Assembly (NCBI RefSeq): GCF_030700245.1
Contig: NZ_JAUYZI010000023.1
Location: forward strand, 37,979 to 101,978
DNA: 64,000 nt
Source of the DNA: Methylobacterium amylolyticum
GTDB lineage: Bacteria; Pseudomonadota; Alphaproteobacteria; Rhizobiales; Beijerinckiaceae
Direction: 5' to 3'
Shown here piece by piece: positions 1-9,449 of this stretch. The position numbers and the translations under genes are program-made. Position 1 is the stretch's first letter; the number at the start of each line of letters is the position of its first letter. The notes under the pieces are model-generated. The model was given only the letters and a program-made list of their open reading frames with translations. It was not told the DNA's origin and searched no databases.

Positions 1-330
1 CGGGCGCAGGCCGTCCACCACGTAGGCCGAGATGCCCGCGTCGACCGCCGCCTGCATCATCGTCGTGTCCGAGCGGTCGACGAACATCGCCACCGGCCGC
101 TCGGCCTGCCGCGACACCCCCGACATCTGCTCCAGAATGTCCCGGCTCGGGCTCTCCAGGTGGATCACCACCACGTCGGGCCGCAGCGCGCTCACCCGCT
201 CCAGGAGGTCGGCCCCGTCGGGCACCAGCACGACCCGGCCGATGCCGGCGGCGCGCAGGCCTTCCTCCAGGACCGCCGCGCGGGCGCGGCTCGGGTCGAT
301 CACGGCGACGGTGAGGCTGGTGTCAGTCAT
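1..330 (-). CDS. nasT: NasT-like response regulator, N-terminal part (cut by window edge)
   Basis: The 110 codons present read as a CheY-like receiver domain: an acidic residue pair near the start (VAVID), a central PDVVVIHLESP strand carrying the region of the usual phospho-acceptor, then ERPVAMFVD and a closing AYVVDGL segment. This order is typical of NasT/AmiR regulators. In that family an RNA-binding ANTAR domain follows and antiterminates nitrate or nitrite assimilation transcripts, but that part lies outside the window, so the ANTAR domain is expected and not seen. The ATG at 328-330 follows the first in-frame methionine. The 195 bases between this start and the next plus-strand gene hold no ORF that I trust and probably carry the divergent promoters. 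Confidence 0.8.
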   Translation of the reverse strand, partial: MTDTSLTVAVIDPSRARAAVLEEGLRAAGIGRVVLVPDGADLLERVSALRPDVVVIHLESPSRDILEQMSGVSRQAERPVAMFVDRSDTTMMQAAVDAGISAYVVDGLRP

Positions 331-525
331 CGGGGCCCGGGCGGGCGTTGGCGGCGGATTCGCAGAGGCAAGGCGCGTGCCCCGGGCTGCGGCCGGGCGG
401 CCACAGGGCGAGGGGCTCGGGTTGGTCCCCTCCGGTTACCGGCGCGAGATGAAACGGTCCAGCTTCCGCCGCAATGCCCGCGCCATCCTGTCCGGATCGG
501 GGCCGGTGCGGGGGCTGAGGATCGG

Positions 526-1233
526 ATGCGCGGAACGAGCCGGATCCCGGGGCCGACCGCCCTCGCCGACGCCGCCACCGGCCGGATGTCGATGCCGTTC
601 CTGCCGACGCTGGCGACGGTGATCGTCCTGGCGGCGGCCTCGGCCTTCTGCCCGAGCCCGGAGCCGGCCGGCGCCGCCAAGCCTGCCTCCAAGCCTGTCG
701 TCGAGTCGGTCGCCGCGGCGCCGGCCGCGATCCTGGCGCCGACGGCTCCGGGTTTCGCCGCCCCGGCGCACGCGGCCGCGGCGCAGGCGGGCCCGCGCCT
801 GCCGGTGCCAAGTTTGCCGGCACCCCTGGCCTTCGCGGCCCTCTACCCCGTCGAGCCCGCGCCCGAGCCCGCCCTCGTGGCCTCCGCCGCCGCGCGGGCA
901 CCCGTCTCGGCGCCCGGCCACCGGCCCACCCCCCGCCTCGCCGCCGCCCGCCGCCCCTGCCCCGGCCGGCGCTGCCCGGAGACGCCGTTGGTCCCCGGAT
1001 CGCGCGCCGAGCCGCCGGCCCGGGCCGGGACCGAGGAGGACAACGGGCTGCCGCCGCTCGCCCTGCCCTTCGCGGGATCGGTGGCCGAGGCCGTCGCGCC
1101 GGCCGTGCGCGCGGTCGGCCGGGCCGCGGACGCGATGACCGGACGGGCCGTCGGGGGGGCGGCGGACTTCCTGCGGGGCGGGGCCGCCTCCGTGAAGGGG
1201 TCGGTGACGCTGCTCGCCGAGTGCCTGCCCTGA
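526..1233 (+). CDS. Hypothetical Ala/Pro-rich exported protein
   Basis: I do not recognise this gene. It would encode about 235 residues dominated by Ala, Pro, Arg and Gly. A hydrophobic stretch (LATVIVLAAASAF) lies about 20 residues in. If translation begins at the second ATG (586), that stretch becomes a standard signal peptide of about 20 residues. The first ATG (526) has a better purine-rich site (GAGG, 6 bases upstream), so the start is uncertain. The C-terminal 60 residues are less biased (GSVAEAVAPAVRAVGRAADA) and could form an amphipathic helix. Low complexity in a GC-rich genome makes spurious ORFs likely, so this call rests on the signal-like segment and its position in an otherwise empty interval between divergent genes. 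Confidence 0.45.
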   Translation: MRGTSRIPGPTALADAATGRMSMPFLPTLATVIVLAAASAFCPSPEPAGAAKPASKPVVESVAAAPAAILAPTAPGFAAPAHAAAAQAGPRLPVPSLPAPLAFAALYPVEPAPEPALVASAAARAPVSAPGHRPTPRLAAARRPCPGRRCPETPLVPGSRAEPPARAGTEEDNGLPPLALPFAGSVAEAVAPAVRAVGRAADAMTGRAVGGAADFLRGGAASVKGSVTLLAECLP

Positions 1234-1420
1234 GCCGCAGGTCCACGCCCGCGGGTCCATCAACACGGGTCCGCCGCCGCGGATGTCCCGACGTGCGCGC
1301 CGAGGTGCGATCGGCTTGGCCGGAACTGCGCCGCGCCCCTGGACCCGCCCGGATCGCATCCTAGATCCCGGCCCATCGGACGGTGAGGGCGCCCGGCCGA
1401 TCAGCGGGAGTCGAGGCCGG

Positions 1421-3313
1421 ATGGCCGAACGCATCGAGGATTATGCCCTCATCGGCGATGGCCGCACCGCGGCGCTGATCAGCCGCGCGGGCAGCGTCGA
1501 CTGGCTGTGCTGGCCGCGCTTCGACGCCGCCGCCCTGTTCACGGGCCTGCTCGGCACCGACGCGCACGGCTTCTGGAAGATCTATCCGGAGGCGGAGCAG
1601 GTCGAGACGACCTGGGCCTACCGCCCCGGCAGCCTCGTGCTGGAGACCCGCCACAAGACCCGCCAGGGCGAGGTGCGCGTCACCGACTTCATGCCCAAGG
1701 GCGACGGCTCGCACCTCGTGCGCCTCGTCGAGGGGGTGCACGGGCGGGTGGCGATGCGCGCGGAGATGGCCGTGCGCTTCGATTACGGCTCGGCGGTGCC
1801 CTGGGTGTCGCGCTCGGAACTCGGCGACCTGCGGGCGGTCTCGGGCCCGCACAAGGTGGTGCTGCGCACCGACGCGCACCTGCGCGGCTCCGACGACCAG
1901 ACCACGGTGGCCGAGTTCACCCTCCACGCGGGCGAGAGCCGGCGCTTCGTGCTGAGCTACGGCGCCTCGCACGAGCCGGACCCGCCGCCGATCGAGCCCC
2001 GGGCGGTGCTGGAGGCCACCGATCAGGCGTGGCGCGACTGGTCGAGCCGCTGCTCCGGCGGCACGGCCTGGGACCGGATGCTGCAGCGCTCGCTGCTGAC
2101 GCTCAAGGCACTGATCTACGAGCCCACCGGCGGCATCGTCGCCGCCCCCACCGCCTCCCTGCCCGAGGGGCTGGGGGGCGAGCGCAACTGGGATTACCGG
2201 TTCTGCTGGCTGCGCGACTCGACGCTCACCCTCATCGCCCTGATGGACGGCGGCTACATCGAGGAGGCGCGCAACTGGCTGGCCTGGCTGCTGCGGGCAG
2301 TGGCCGGCAACCCGGAGCAGGCGCACATCCTCTACGGCATCGGCGGCGAGCGGCTGCTGCCGGAGATCGAGCTGGACTGGCTGCCGGGCTACGAGGGCTC
2401 GAAGCCGGTCCGGATCGGCAACGCCGCCGCCTCGCAGTTCCAGCTCGACGTCTACGGCGAGCTGTTCGACGCGCTCTATCAGGCCCACGCCCGCGGCCTG
2501 CCGGTGAGCGAGGATGGCCTGCGCGTCGGCCTAGCCATCCTCGACCACCTGGAGCAGGCGTGGCAGGAGCCCGACCAGGGCGTCTGGGAGATGCGGGGCG
2601 GTCCCAGGCACTTCGTGCACTCGAAGGTGATGGCCTGGGTCGCCTTCGACCGGGCGCTGCGCATGCACGCGATGAACAAGGGCCGCGGCACCGCCGAGCA
2701 GGCCGCGCGCTGGCAGGAGACGCGCGACCGGATCCACGCCGAGGTCTGCGAGAAGGGGTTCGATAAGGATCTCAACAGTTTCGTGCAGTCCTACGGCGCG
2801 AAGGCGCTGGACGCGAGCCTGCTGCTCATGGCCCATACCGGCTTCCTGCCGCAGCACGACCCGCGGGTGGTCGGCACGGTGGAGGCGATCGGCAAGGGCC
2901 TGATGCGCGACGGCTTCATCCTGCGCTACGAGACCGAGGGGCAGACCACCGACGGCCTGTCGGGGAACGAGGGCACGTTCCTGCCCTGCACGTTCTGGTT
3001 CGCAGACAACCTGATCGGCCTCGGGCGCCGCGACGAGGCCCGGGCCATGATCGAGCGCCTGATCGGGATCTGCAACGATCTCGGGCTCGCCAGCGAGGAG
3101 TACGACGTGCGCGCCAAGCGCCTCGTCGGCAATTTTCCGCAAGCCTGGACCCACGTCGCGCTGGTCAACACGCTCCTCAGCTATGCCCGCGACGAGGGGC
3201 CGGCGGACAAGCAGGGGGCTAAGGCGGACGGTGTGCCCCCCGCGGTGCAGCGCGCGGCCGAACGGCGAGACGCCGGGCGGCCCAGGACCGAACAGGAAGA
3301 CGCGAGACGATGA
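1421..3313 (+). CDS. Glycoside hydrolase family 15 glucoamylase/trehalase-like protein
   Basis: The 630-residue protein has the two-part plan of bacterial GH15 enzymes. An N-terminal beta-sandwich of about 230 residues begins IEDYALIGDGRTAALISRAGS. An (alpha/alpha)6 barrel follows, with GGERNWDYRFCWLRDS near residues 255-270, containing the substrate-binding WDYR/WLRD signature, and a late acidic GLASEEYD near residue 555, where the family's second catalytic glutamate sits. The family removes glucose from the ends of alpha-glucans or cleaves trehalose. No signal peptide is visible, so the substrate is probably internal. The start at 1421 gives the family N-terminus; an upstream in-frame start at 1283 would add a low-complexity leader. 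The stop overlaps the transketolase start by four bases (ATGA), implying translational coupling and delivery of glucose to the pentose phosphate genes behind it. Confidence 0.92.
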   Translation: MAERIEDYALIGDGRTAALISRAGSVDWLCWPRFDAAALFTGLLGTDAHGFWKIYPEAEQVETTWAYRPGSLVLETRHKTRQGEVRVTDFMPKGDGSHLVRLVEGVHGRVAMRAEMAVRFDYGSAVPWVSRSELGDLRAVSGPHKVVLRTDAHLRGSDDQTTVAEFTLHAGESRRFVLSYGASHEPDPPPIEPRAVLEATDQAWRDWSSRCSGGTAWDRMLQRSLLTLKALIYEPTGGIVAAPTASLPEGLGGERNWDYRFCWLRDSTLTLIALMDGGYIEEARNWLAWLLRAVAGNPEQAHILYGIGGERLLPEIELDWLPGYEGSKPVRIGNAAASQFQLDVYGELFDALYQAHARGLPVSEDGLRVGLAILDHLEQAWQEPDQGVWEMRGGPRHFVHSKVMAWVAFDRALRMHAMNKGRGTAEQAARWQETRDRIHAEVCEKGFDKDLNSFVQSYGAKALDASLLLMAHTGFLPQHDPRVVGTVEAIGKGLMRDGFILRYETEGQTTDGLSGNEGTFLPCTFWFADNLIGLGRRDEARAMIERLIGICNDLGLASEEYDVRAKRLVGNFPQAWTHVALVNTLLSYARDEGPADKQGAKADGVPPAVQRAAERRDAGRPRTEQEDARR

Positions 3314-5385
3314 GCGGAGCCGACACTCCCGCCAAGGCGGAGCTGGCTGAGATCGACAAGCTCAGCATCGACACCATCCGGACGCTCGCGATCGACGCGG
3401 TGCAGAAGGCCAATTCCGGCCATGCCGGCGCGCCGATGGGGCTGGCGCCGGTGGCCTACACCCTGTGGAACCGCTACCTGCGCTACGACCCGGCGCACCC
3501 GCACTGGCCGAACCGCGACCGCTTCGTGCTGTCCTGCGGCCACGCCTCGATGCTGCTCTACGCGCTGCTCCACCTCGCCAACGTGGCCGAGACGGACGGC
3601 GGCAACGCCCCCGCGGTGACGCTGGACGACATCAAGTCGTTCCGGCAGCTCGACAGCCGCACCCCGGGCCACCCCGAGCACGGCTTCACCACCGGCGTCG
3701 AGACCACGACCGGGCCCCTCGGCCAGGGCGTGGCGAACTCGGTCGGCATGGCGCTGGGCGGCCGCTTCCTCGGCCGGCACCTCAACCGGCCCGGGCTGCC
3801 GCTGTTCGACTACGACGTCTACGCGATCTGCTCGGACGGCGACCTGATGGAGGGCGTCGCCTCCGAGGCGGCCTCGATCGCCGGCCACCTGCGGCTGGCC
3901 AACCTCTGCTGGATCTACGACGACAACACCGTCACCATCGAGGGCCACACCGAGCTGGCCTTCGGCGAGGAGGTCGCCACCCGCTTCCTGGCCTACGGCT
4001 GGCAGGTTCTGCGGGTCGCCGACGCCAACGACGTGCACGCGATCTCGGCGGCGCTCGACACCTTCAAGGCCACCGGCGACCGGCCGACCCTGATCGTGGT
4101 CAAGTCGGTGATCGGCTACGGCGCCCCGAAGAAGCAGGGCACCTCCAAGGCCCATTCCGACGCGCTCGGCGAGGACGAGGTGAAGGGCGCCAAGCGCGCC
4201 TACGGCTGGCCGGAGGACGCGCAGTTCCTCGTCCCCGACGGCGTCCACGAGAATTTTCGCGACGGGATCGGCAAGCGCGGCGCCGCGCTCTACGACGCGT
4301 GGCAGGGGCTGTTCGCCAAGGCCAAGGACTCGGACGCCGCCCACGCCGAGCATCTCGACGCCTACCTGGAGGGCCGCCTGCCGGACGGCTGGGACCGGGA
4401 CATCCCGGTCTTCGAAACCGACGCGAAGGGGCTCGCGACCCGCGAATCCTCGGGCAAGGTGCTGAACGCCATCGCGCAGCACGTGCCGTTCCTGCTCGGC
4501 GGCTCCGCCGACCTCTCTCCCTCCAACAAGTCGAACCTGACCTTCGAGGGCGCGGGCTCGCTCACCCCCCTGAACCCGGGCGGGCGCAACGTCCATTTCG
4601 GCGTGCGCGAGCACGCGATGGGCTCGATCGTCAACGGGCTGGGGCTCGTCGGACTCAGGGCCTACGGCGCGACCTTCCTCGTCTTCGCCGACTACATGCG
4701 CCCGCCGATCCGCCTCGCGGCGCTGATGGAGCTGCCGATCTTCCACATCTTCACCCACGACTCGATCGGGGTGGGCGAGGACGGGCCGACCCACCAGCCG
4801 GTGGAGCAGTTGCTGTCGCTGCGCTGCATCCCCGGCCTCGTGACCCTGCGCCCGGCCGACGCCAACGAGGTGGCCGAGGCCTACCGGGTGATCTTCTCCC
4901 TGCGGAACCAGCCGGCCGTGCTGGCCCTGTCGCGCCAGCCGCTGCCGACCGTGGACCGGTCGAAGTACGGCGCCGCCTCGGGCACGGCCAAGGGCGCCTA
5001 CGTGCTCGCCGATTGCGAGGGCACGCCCGACGTGATCCTGATGGCGTCGGGCTCGGAGGTGCAGCTCTGCCTCGGCGCCCACGAGACGCTGACCGGCGAG
5101 GGCGTGAAGGCCCGCGTCGTCTCGATGCCGTCCTGGGACCTGTTCGAGCGCCAGGACGAGGCCTACCGCCACGGCGTGCTGCCTCCCGCGGTCAAGGCGC
5201 GCGTCGCCGTGGAGCAGGGCTCGGTGATCGGCTGGGACCGCTACGCCGGCTCCGAGGGCGCGATCATCGGCATGCACACCTTCGGCTCTTCGGCGCCGCT
5301 CAAGGATCTCCTGAAGAAGTTCGGGTTTACCCCTGAGACGGTGCTCGAAGCGGCGCGGGCGCAGGCCGCCCGGCACAAGGGCTGA
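3310..5385 (+). CDS. tkt: Transketolase
   Basis: The 691-residue protein is full length for transketolase, which moves two-carbon ketol units between sugar phosphates using thiamine diphosphate. Visible signatures are AIDAVQKANSGHAGAPMG (residues about 28-45, substrate and cofactor histidine), ICSDGDLMEG with NLCWIYDDN about 25 residues later (the ThDP/metal-binding motif, around 172-205), and the pyrimidine-domain segments HFGVREHAMGSI and THDSIGVGEDGPTHQPVEQ (around 430 and 485). It starts inside the stop of the GH15 gene and is followed, after a palindromic repeat, by the transaldolase fusion. In a methylotroph this enzyme can also serve formaldehyde assimilation, but its partners here suggest the pentose phosphate pathway. 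Confidence 0.97.
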   Translation: MSGADTPAKAELAEIDKLSIDTIRTLAIDAVQKANSGHAGAPMGLAPVAYTLWNRYLRYDPAHPHWPNRDRFVLSCGHASMLLYALLHLANVAETDGGNAPAVTLDDIKSFRQLDSRTPGHPEHGFTTGVETTTGPLGQGVANSVGMALGGRFLGRHLNRPGLPLFDYDVYAICSDGDLMEGVASEAASIAGHLRLANLCWIYDDNTVTIEGHTELAFGEEVATRFLAYGWQVLRVADANDVHAISAALDTFKATGDRPTLIVVKSVIGYGAPKKQGTSKAHSDALGEDEVKGAKRAYGWPEDAQFLVPDGVHENFRDGIGKRGAALYDAWQGLFAKAKDSDAAHAEHLDAYLEGRLPDGWDRDIPVFETDAKGLATRESSGKVLNAIAQHVPFLLGGSADLSPSNKSNLTFEGAGSLTPLNPGGRNVHFGVREHAMGSIVNGLGLVGLRAYGATFLVFADYMRPPIRLAALMELPIFHIFTHDSIGVGEDGPTHQPVEQLLSLRCIPGLVTLRPADANEVAEAYRVIFSLRNQPAVLALSRQPLPTVDRSKYGAASGTAKGAYVLADCEGTPDVILMASGSEVQLCLGAHETLTGEGVKARVVSMPSWDLFERQDEAYRHGVLPPAVKARVAVEQGSVIGWDRYAGSEGAIIGMHTFGSSAPLKDLLKKFGFTPETVLEAARAQAARHKG

Positions 5386-5398
5386 CGCCGGCATTCCC

Positions 5399-5501
5399 CT
5401 CCCCCTTGCGGGGAGGGGTCAGGGGTGGGGGTGGTTCAGACGGGACCGCCGCGCCTCATCCGGCACCACCCCCACCTCCGGCTCCTCCCCGCAAGGGGGA
5501 G
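5399..5501. repeat. Long imperfect inverted repeat (intergenic palindromic unit)
   Basis: Two arms of about 36 bases (5399-5434 and 5466-5501) are near-perfect reverse complements. Each contains CTCCCCCTTGCGGGGAGG, and they flank a loop of about 31 bases. Each arm also folds on itself (CCCC...GGGG), so a branched RNA is possible. It fills most of the 166-base gap between tkt and the transaldolase/isomerase fusion. It resembles the C/G-run units at 44608 and 46325 and is probably a dispersed element. It could act as a transcript-processing or partial termination site inside the operon. Confidence 0.8.
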
Positions 5502-5551
5502 GAGAGACAGGCACGGGTGCGGGACATGCACATCGCTGGCGAGGAACGGAC

Positions 5552-8401
5552 ATGAACGCGCTCAAGGCCCTGCACGCGGAACAGGATCAAGCGGTCTGGC
5601 TCGACTTCGTGGCCCGCGGCTTCATCCAGAAGGGCGAGCTGAAGACGCTCGTCGAGCGGGACGGCCTGCGCGGCGTCACCTCGAACCCGTCGATCTTCGA
5701 GAAGGCGATCGGCCACTCGGACGAGTACGACGCCAGCCTCAAGAGCGCGCAGGAGGCCGGCGACAGCCGCGTCATCGACCTCTACGAGGGGATGGCCATC
5801 GCCGACATCCAGGCGGCCGCCGACGTGCTGCGGCCGGTCTACGAGGCCAGCGACGGGGCGGACGGCTACGTCAGCCTGGAGGTCTCCCCCTACCTCGCCC
5901 TCGACACCGAGGCGACGCTCGCCGAGGCGCGGCGCCTGCACCGGGCCGTCTCGCGCGACAACCTGATGGTCAAGGTGCCCGCGACCCCGGAGGGCATCCC
6001 GGCGATCCGCCAGCTCATCGGCGAGGGCATCTCGATCAACGTCACCCTGCTGTTCTCGCAGGAGGCCTACGAGGCGGTGGCCCGCGCCTTCATCGACGGG
6101 CTCGACGCCCGGGCGAAGGCCGGCCACGACGTGTCGCGGATCGCCAGCGTGGCGAGCTTCTTCATCAGCCGCATCGACTCGCTCGTCGACAAGCTGATCG
6201 ACGAGAAGATTGCGCAGGCCAACGACCCCGACGAGAAGCTCGCGCTCGGCAGCCTCAAAGGCAAGGTGGCGATCGCCAACGCCAAGCTCGCCTACCAGCG
6301 CTACAAGCGGATCTTCGCCGAGGCCAAGTGGCAGGCGCTGGCGGAGAAGGGGGCCAAGGCGCAGCGCCTGCTCTGGGCCTCCACGGGCACCAAGAACAAG
6401 GCCTACTCGGACGTGCTCTACGTCGAGGAGCTGATCGGCCCGAACACCGTCAACACCATGCCGCCGGCGACCATGGACGCCTTCCGCGACCACGGCCAGG
6501 TGCGCCCGACCATCGAGGAGGACGTCGCCGGCGCGGAGGCGGTGATGGCCAAGCTCGCCCGGTCCGGCATCGACATCGAGGCGGTCGCCCGGCAGCTCGT
6601 CCAGGAGGGCGTGCAACTGTTCATCGACGCCGCCGACGCCCTGCTCGGGGCGGTGGCGGGCAAGCGCGCGGCGCTGCTGGGGCACCGCCTCGACGGCCAG
6701 AGCCTCGCGCTCGACGAGACGCTCGCCGCCGAGGCGAAGAAGGCGGTCGAGTCCTGGCGCGCGAGCGGCGCGATCCGCCGGGTCTGGGCCGGCGACGCGA
6801 GCGTCTGGACCGGGGGCGACGAGGGCAACTGGCTCGGCTGGCTGCACATCGTCGAGGCGGAGCTGGAGAAGGCCGCCGACTACGCCGCCTTCTCCGAATG
6901 GGTGCAGGGCCAGGGCTTCACCCACGCGGTGGTGCTCGGCATGGGCGGCTCCAGCCTGGGACCGGAGGTGCTGAGCCTGACCTACGGGCAGCGCGCGGGC
7001 TTCCCCGCCCTGCGGATCCTCGACTCGACTCACCCCGACGAGGTGCGCGCCGTCGAGGCGGAGATCGACCTGGCCAAGACGCTGTTCATCGTCTCGTCGA
7101 AGTCCGGCTCGACTCTGGAGCCCAACGTCTTCCGCGACTATTTTTATGACCGTGCGAAGGGCGTGCTCGGGGACCGGGTCGGCGATTACTTCGTGGCGGT
7201 CACCGATCCCGGCTCCGACATGGAGCGGGCCGCCCAGTCCCAGAACTTCAAGAAAATCTTCTACGGGGTGAAGCAGATCGGCGGGCGCTACTCGGTGCTC
7301 TCGGCCTTCGGGCTCGTGCCCGCGGCGGCGATGGGGCTCGACGTGCGCGAGCTGCTTGAGACCGCCCGGGTCATGGTCCGCTCCTGCGGCCCGGCCGTGC
7401 CGCCCGCGCAGAATCCCGGCGTGCTGCTCGGCACGGCGATCGGCGCGGCGGCGCTGAAGGGTCGGGACAAGGTGACCCTCGTCGCCTCCCCCGGCATCGC
7501 GAGCTTCGGCGCCTGGGCCGAGCAGCTCATCGCCGAATCCACCGGCAAGCGGGGCAAGGGCCTGATCCCGATCGAGGGCGAGCCGGCCGGCGTGCCGGCG
7601 GTCTACGGGTCGGACCGGTTCTTCGTCTACCTGCGCCTCGACGCCGGGGCCGACGCGGCGCAGGACGCCGCCCTCTCGGCGCTGGAGAAGGACGGCCACC
7701 CGATCGCCCGCATCGGCGTCGACAAGGCCGAGCAGCTCCCGCAGGAATTCTACCGCCTGGAGATGGCCACCGCGGTGGCCGGCGCGGTGATCGGCATCGA
7801 CCCGTTCGACCAGCCCGACGTCGAGGCCAGCAAGGTCGAGACCAAGAAGCTGTTCGCGCAGGCCGAGACGAGCGGCGCGCTGCCGCCCGAGACGCCGCTC
7901 TACGAGGACGACGGCATCGCCCTCTACGCCGACGCGCGCAACGCGGAGGGCCTGCCGCAGGCGGCCGAGGGGCTGGAGGCGGCCCTGAGGGCGCACCTCG
8001 CGCGGATCAAGCCCGGCGACTACCTCGCGCTGCTGGCCTACGTGCCGCGCAACGCCGGCCACCGCGCGGTGCTGCAAGAGGCGCGGCTCGCCGTACGCGA
8101 TGCCCGCAAGGTCGCCACCTGCCTGGAATTCGGGCCGCGGTTCCTGCACTCGACGGGGCAGGCCTACAAGGGCGGCCCGGACAGCGGCGTGTTCGTGCAG
8201 ATCACCGCCGACGCCGCGCAGGACCTGCCGATCCCCGGCCGGACGCTGGGTTTCGGCACGGTGGTCGCCGCCCAGGCCCGGGGCGACTTCTCGGTGCTCG
8301 CCGAGCGCGGGCGGCGGGCGCTGCGGGTCCACCTCAAGGCCGGCGACATGGAAGCCGGCCTGAAGCGGATCGCGGCGGCGCTCAAGGCGGCGGTGGCGTA
8401 G
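5552..8401 (+). CDS. tal-pgi: Bifunctional transaldolase / glucose-6-phosphate isomerase
   Basis: At 949 residues this is a fusion. The first 365 or so residues are transaldolase: VTSNPSIFEKAIG near the start, then DNLMVKVPATPEG, in which K141 is the expected Schiff-base lysine, and TGTKNKAYSDVLYV later. From about residue 400 it is a phosphoglucose isomerase: VLGMGGSSLGPEV, FIVSSKSGSTLEP and a C-terminal sugar-isomerase half. Fusions of this type are known in alphaproteobacteria and actinobacteria. Together the domains interconvert fructose-6-phosphate with glucose-6-phosphate and exchange three-carbon units, linking both arms of the pentose phosphate pathway in one polypeptide. It is co-oriented with tkt, gnd and pgl, so common transcription is likely despite the repeats on both sides. 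Confidence 0.95.
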   Translation: MNALKALHAEQDQAVWLDFVARGFIQKGELKTLVERDGLRGVTSNPSIFEKAIGHSDEYDASLKSAQEAGDSRVIDLYEGMAIADIQAAADVLRPVYEASDGADGYVSLEVSPYLALDTEATLAEARRLHRAVSRDNLMVKVPATPEGIPAIRQLIGEGISINVTLLFSQEAYEAVARAFIDGLDARAKAGHDVSRIASVASFFISRIDSLVDKLIDEKIAQANDPDEKLALGSLKGKVAIANAKLAYQRYKRIFAEAKWQALAEKGAKAQRLLWASTGTKNKAYSDVLYVEELIGPNTVNTMPPATMDAFRDHGQVRPTIEEDVAGAEAVMAKLARSGIDIEAVARQLVQEGVQLFIDAADALLGAVAGKRAALLGHRLDGQSLALDETLAAEAKKAVESWRASGAIRRVWAGDASVWTGGDEGNWLGWLHIVEAELEKAADYAAFSEWVQGQGFTHAVVLGMGGSSLGPEVLSLTYGQRAGFPALRILDSTHPDEVRAVEAEIDLAKTLFIVSSKSGSTLEPNVFRDYFYDRAKGVLGDRVGDYFVAVTDPGSDMERAAQSQNFKKIFYGVKQIGGRYSVLSAFGLVPAAAMGLDVRELLETARVMVRSCGPAVPPAQNPGVLLGTAIGAAALKGRDKVTLVASPGIASFGAWAEQLIAESTGKRGKGLIPIEGEPAGVPAVYGSDRFFVYLRLDAGADAAQDAALSALEKDGHPIARIGVDKAEQLPQEFYRLEMATAVAGAVIGIDPFDQPDVEASKVETKKLFAQAETSGALPPETPLYEDDGIALYADARNAEGLPQAAEGLEAALRAHLARIKPGDYLALLAYVPRNAGHRAVLQEARLAVRDARKVATCLEFGPRFLHSTGQAYKGGPDSGVFVQITADAAQDLPIPGRTLGFGTVVAAQARGDFSVLAERGRRALRVHLKAGDMEAGLKRIAAALKAAVA

Positions 8402-8414
8402 GGTCGCAATTCTC

Positions 8415-8438
8415 TCCCCGCCCGTGGCCGGGCGGGGA
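8415..8438 (+). terminator. Perfect 10-bp hairpin between tal-pgi and gnd
   Basis: TCCCCGCCCG and its exact reverse complement are separated by the loop TGGC, 13 bases after the tal-pgi stop. There is no U-run after the stem, so strong intrinsic termination is doubtful. Its position inside an apparent operon fits better with partial attenuation or mRNA stabilisation. Confidence 0.45.
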
Positions 8439-8458
8439 AATCTCGGGAGCGTGGGACG

Positions 8459-9439
8459 ATGCAACTCGGCATGATCGGCCTCGGCCGGATGGGCGGCAAC
8501 ATCGTCCGCCGGCTGCTGCGCGATGGGCACACGGCGGTCGTGTTCGACAAGAGCGCGGAGGCGGTCGCGGCGCTGGTCGCCGAGGGGGCGGTCGGGGCGA
8601 CGAGCCTCGAAGACCTCGTGTCCAAGCTCGAAGCGCCGCGCACCGCCTGGGTGATGCTGCCGGCCGGCGCGATCACCGAGGAGGCGGTCAAGACGCTCGG
8701 CGGCCTGATGAAGACCGACGACTGCATCATCGACGGCGGCAACTCCTTCTACGGCGACGACGTGCGCCGCGGCCAGGAGCTGAAGGGCAAGGGCATCCAC
8801 TACGTCGACGTCGGCACGTCGGGCGGCGTGTGGGGCCTGGAGCGCGGCTACTGCATGATGATCGGCGGCGACAAGGAGGCGGTCGACCGCCTCGACCCGA
8901 TCTTCCGGACGCTGGCCCCCGGCCTCGGCGACGTTCCGCGCACCCCCGGCCGCGAGGGCCGCGACCCGCGCGCCGAGCACGGCTACATCCATGCCGGGCC
9001 CACGGGCGCCGGCCACTACGTCAAGATGGTCCACAACGGCATCGAGTACGGCCTGATGCAGGCCTACGCGGAGGGGTTCGACATCCTCCGCCACGCCGAT
9101 TCCGAGAACCTGCCCCCCGAGCGCCGGTTCGACCTGAACCTCGGCGACGTCGCCGAGGTGTGGCGGCGCGGCAGCGTCGTCTCCTCGTGGCTGCTCGACC
9201 TGACCGCGCAGGCGCTGGCGGGGGACGAGGATCTCGACGACTTCTCCGGCTTCGTGGAGGATTCCGGCGAGGGCCGCTGGACGATCAACGCCGCGGTCGA
9301 GCAGGCCGTGCCGGCCACCGTGCTGTCGAGCGCCCTCTACCGCCGCTTCCGCTCCCGCGAGCAGGCCTCCTACGCCGACAAGCTGCTCTCGGCGATGCGC
9401 AGGGGCTTCGGCGGCCACCAGGAGCCGAAGAAGTCGTGA
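8459..9439 (+). CDS. gnd: 6-phosphogluconate dehydrogenase, decarboxylating (short type)
   Basis: The 326-residue protein begins with a Rossmann motif ([10 protein letters not shown]) and carries the 6PGDH signatures [27 protein letters not shown] and [19 protein letters not shown], the last with the catalytic Lys and His-Asn. It oxidatively decarboxylates 6-phosphogluconate to ribulose-5-phosphate. It belongs to the short class of about 300-330 residues, unlike the 470-residue enteric enzyme. Members of this class that I know of often use NAD, which I infer and cannot read from the sequence. A purine-rich GGGAGCG precedes the ATG. Only ten bases separate its stop from the lactonase gene that supplies its substrate. 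Confidence 0.94.
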   Translation: MQLGMIGLGRMGGNIVRRLLRDGHTAVVFDKSAEAVAALVAEGAVGATSLEDLVSKLEAPRTAWVMLPAGAITEEAVKTLGGLMKTDDCIIDGGNSFYGDDVRRGQELKGKGIHYVDVGTSGGVWGLERGYCMMIGGDKEAVDRLDPIFRTLAPGLGDVPRTPGREGRDPRAEHGYIHAGPTGAGHYVKMVHNGIEYGLMQAYAEGFDILRHADSENLPPERRFDLNLGDVAEVWRRGSVVSSWLLDLTAQALAGDEDLDDFSGFVEDSGEGRWTINAAVEQAVPATVLSSALYRRFRSREQASYADKLLSAMRRGFGGHQEPKKS

Positions 9440-9449
9440 GGGGCGCGCC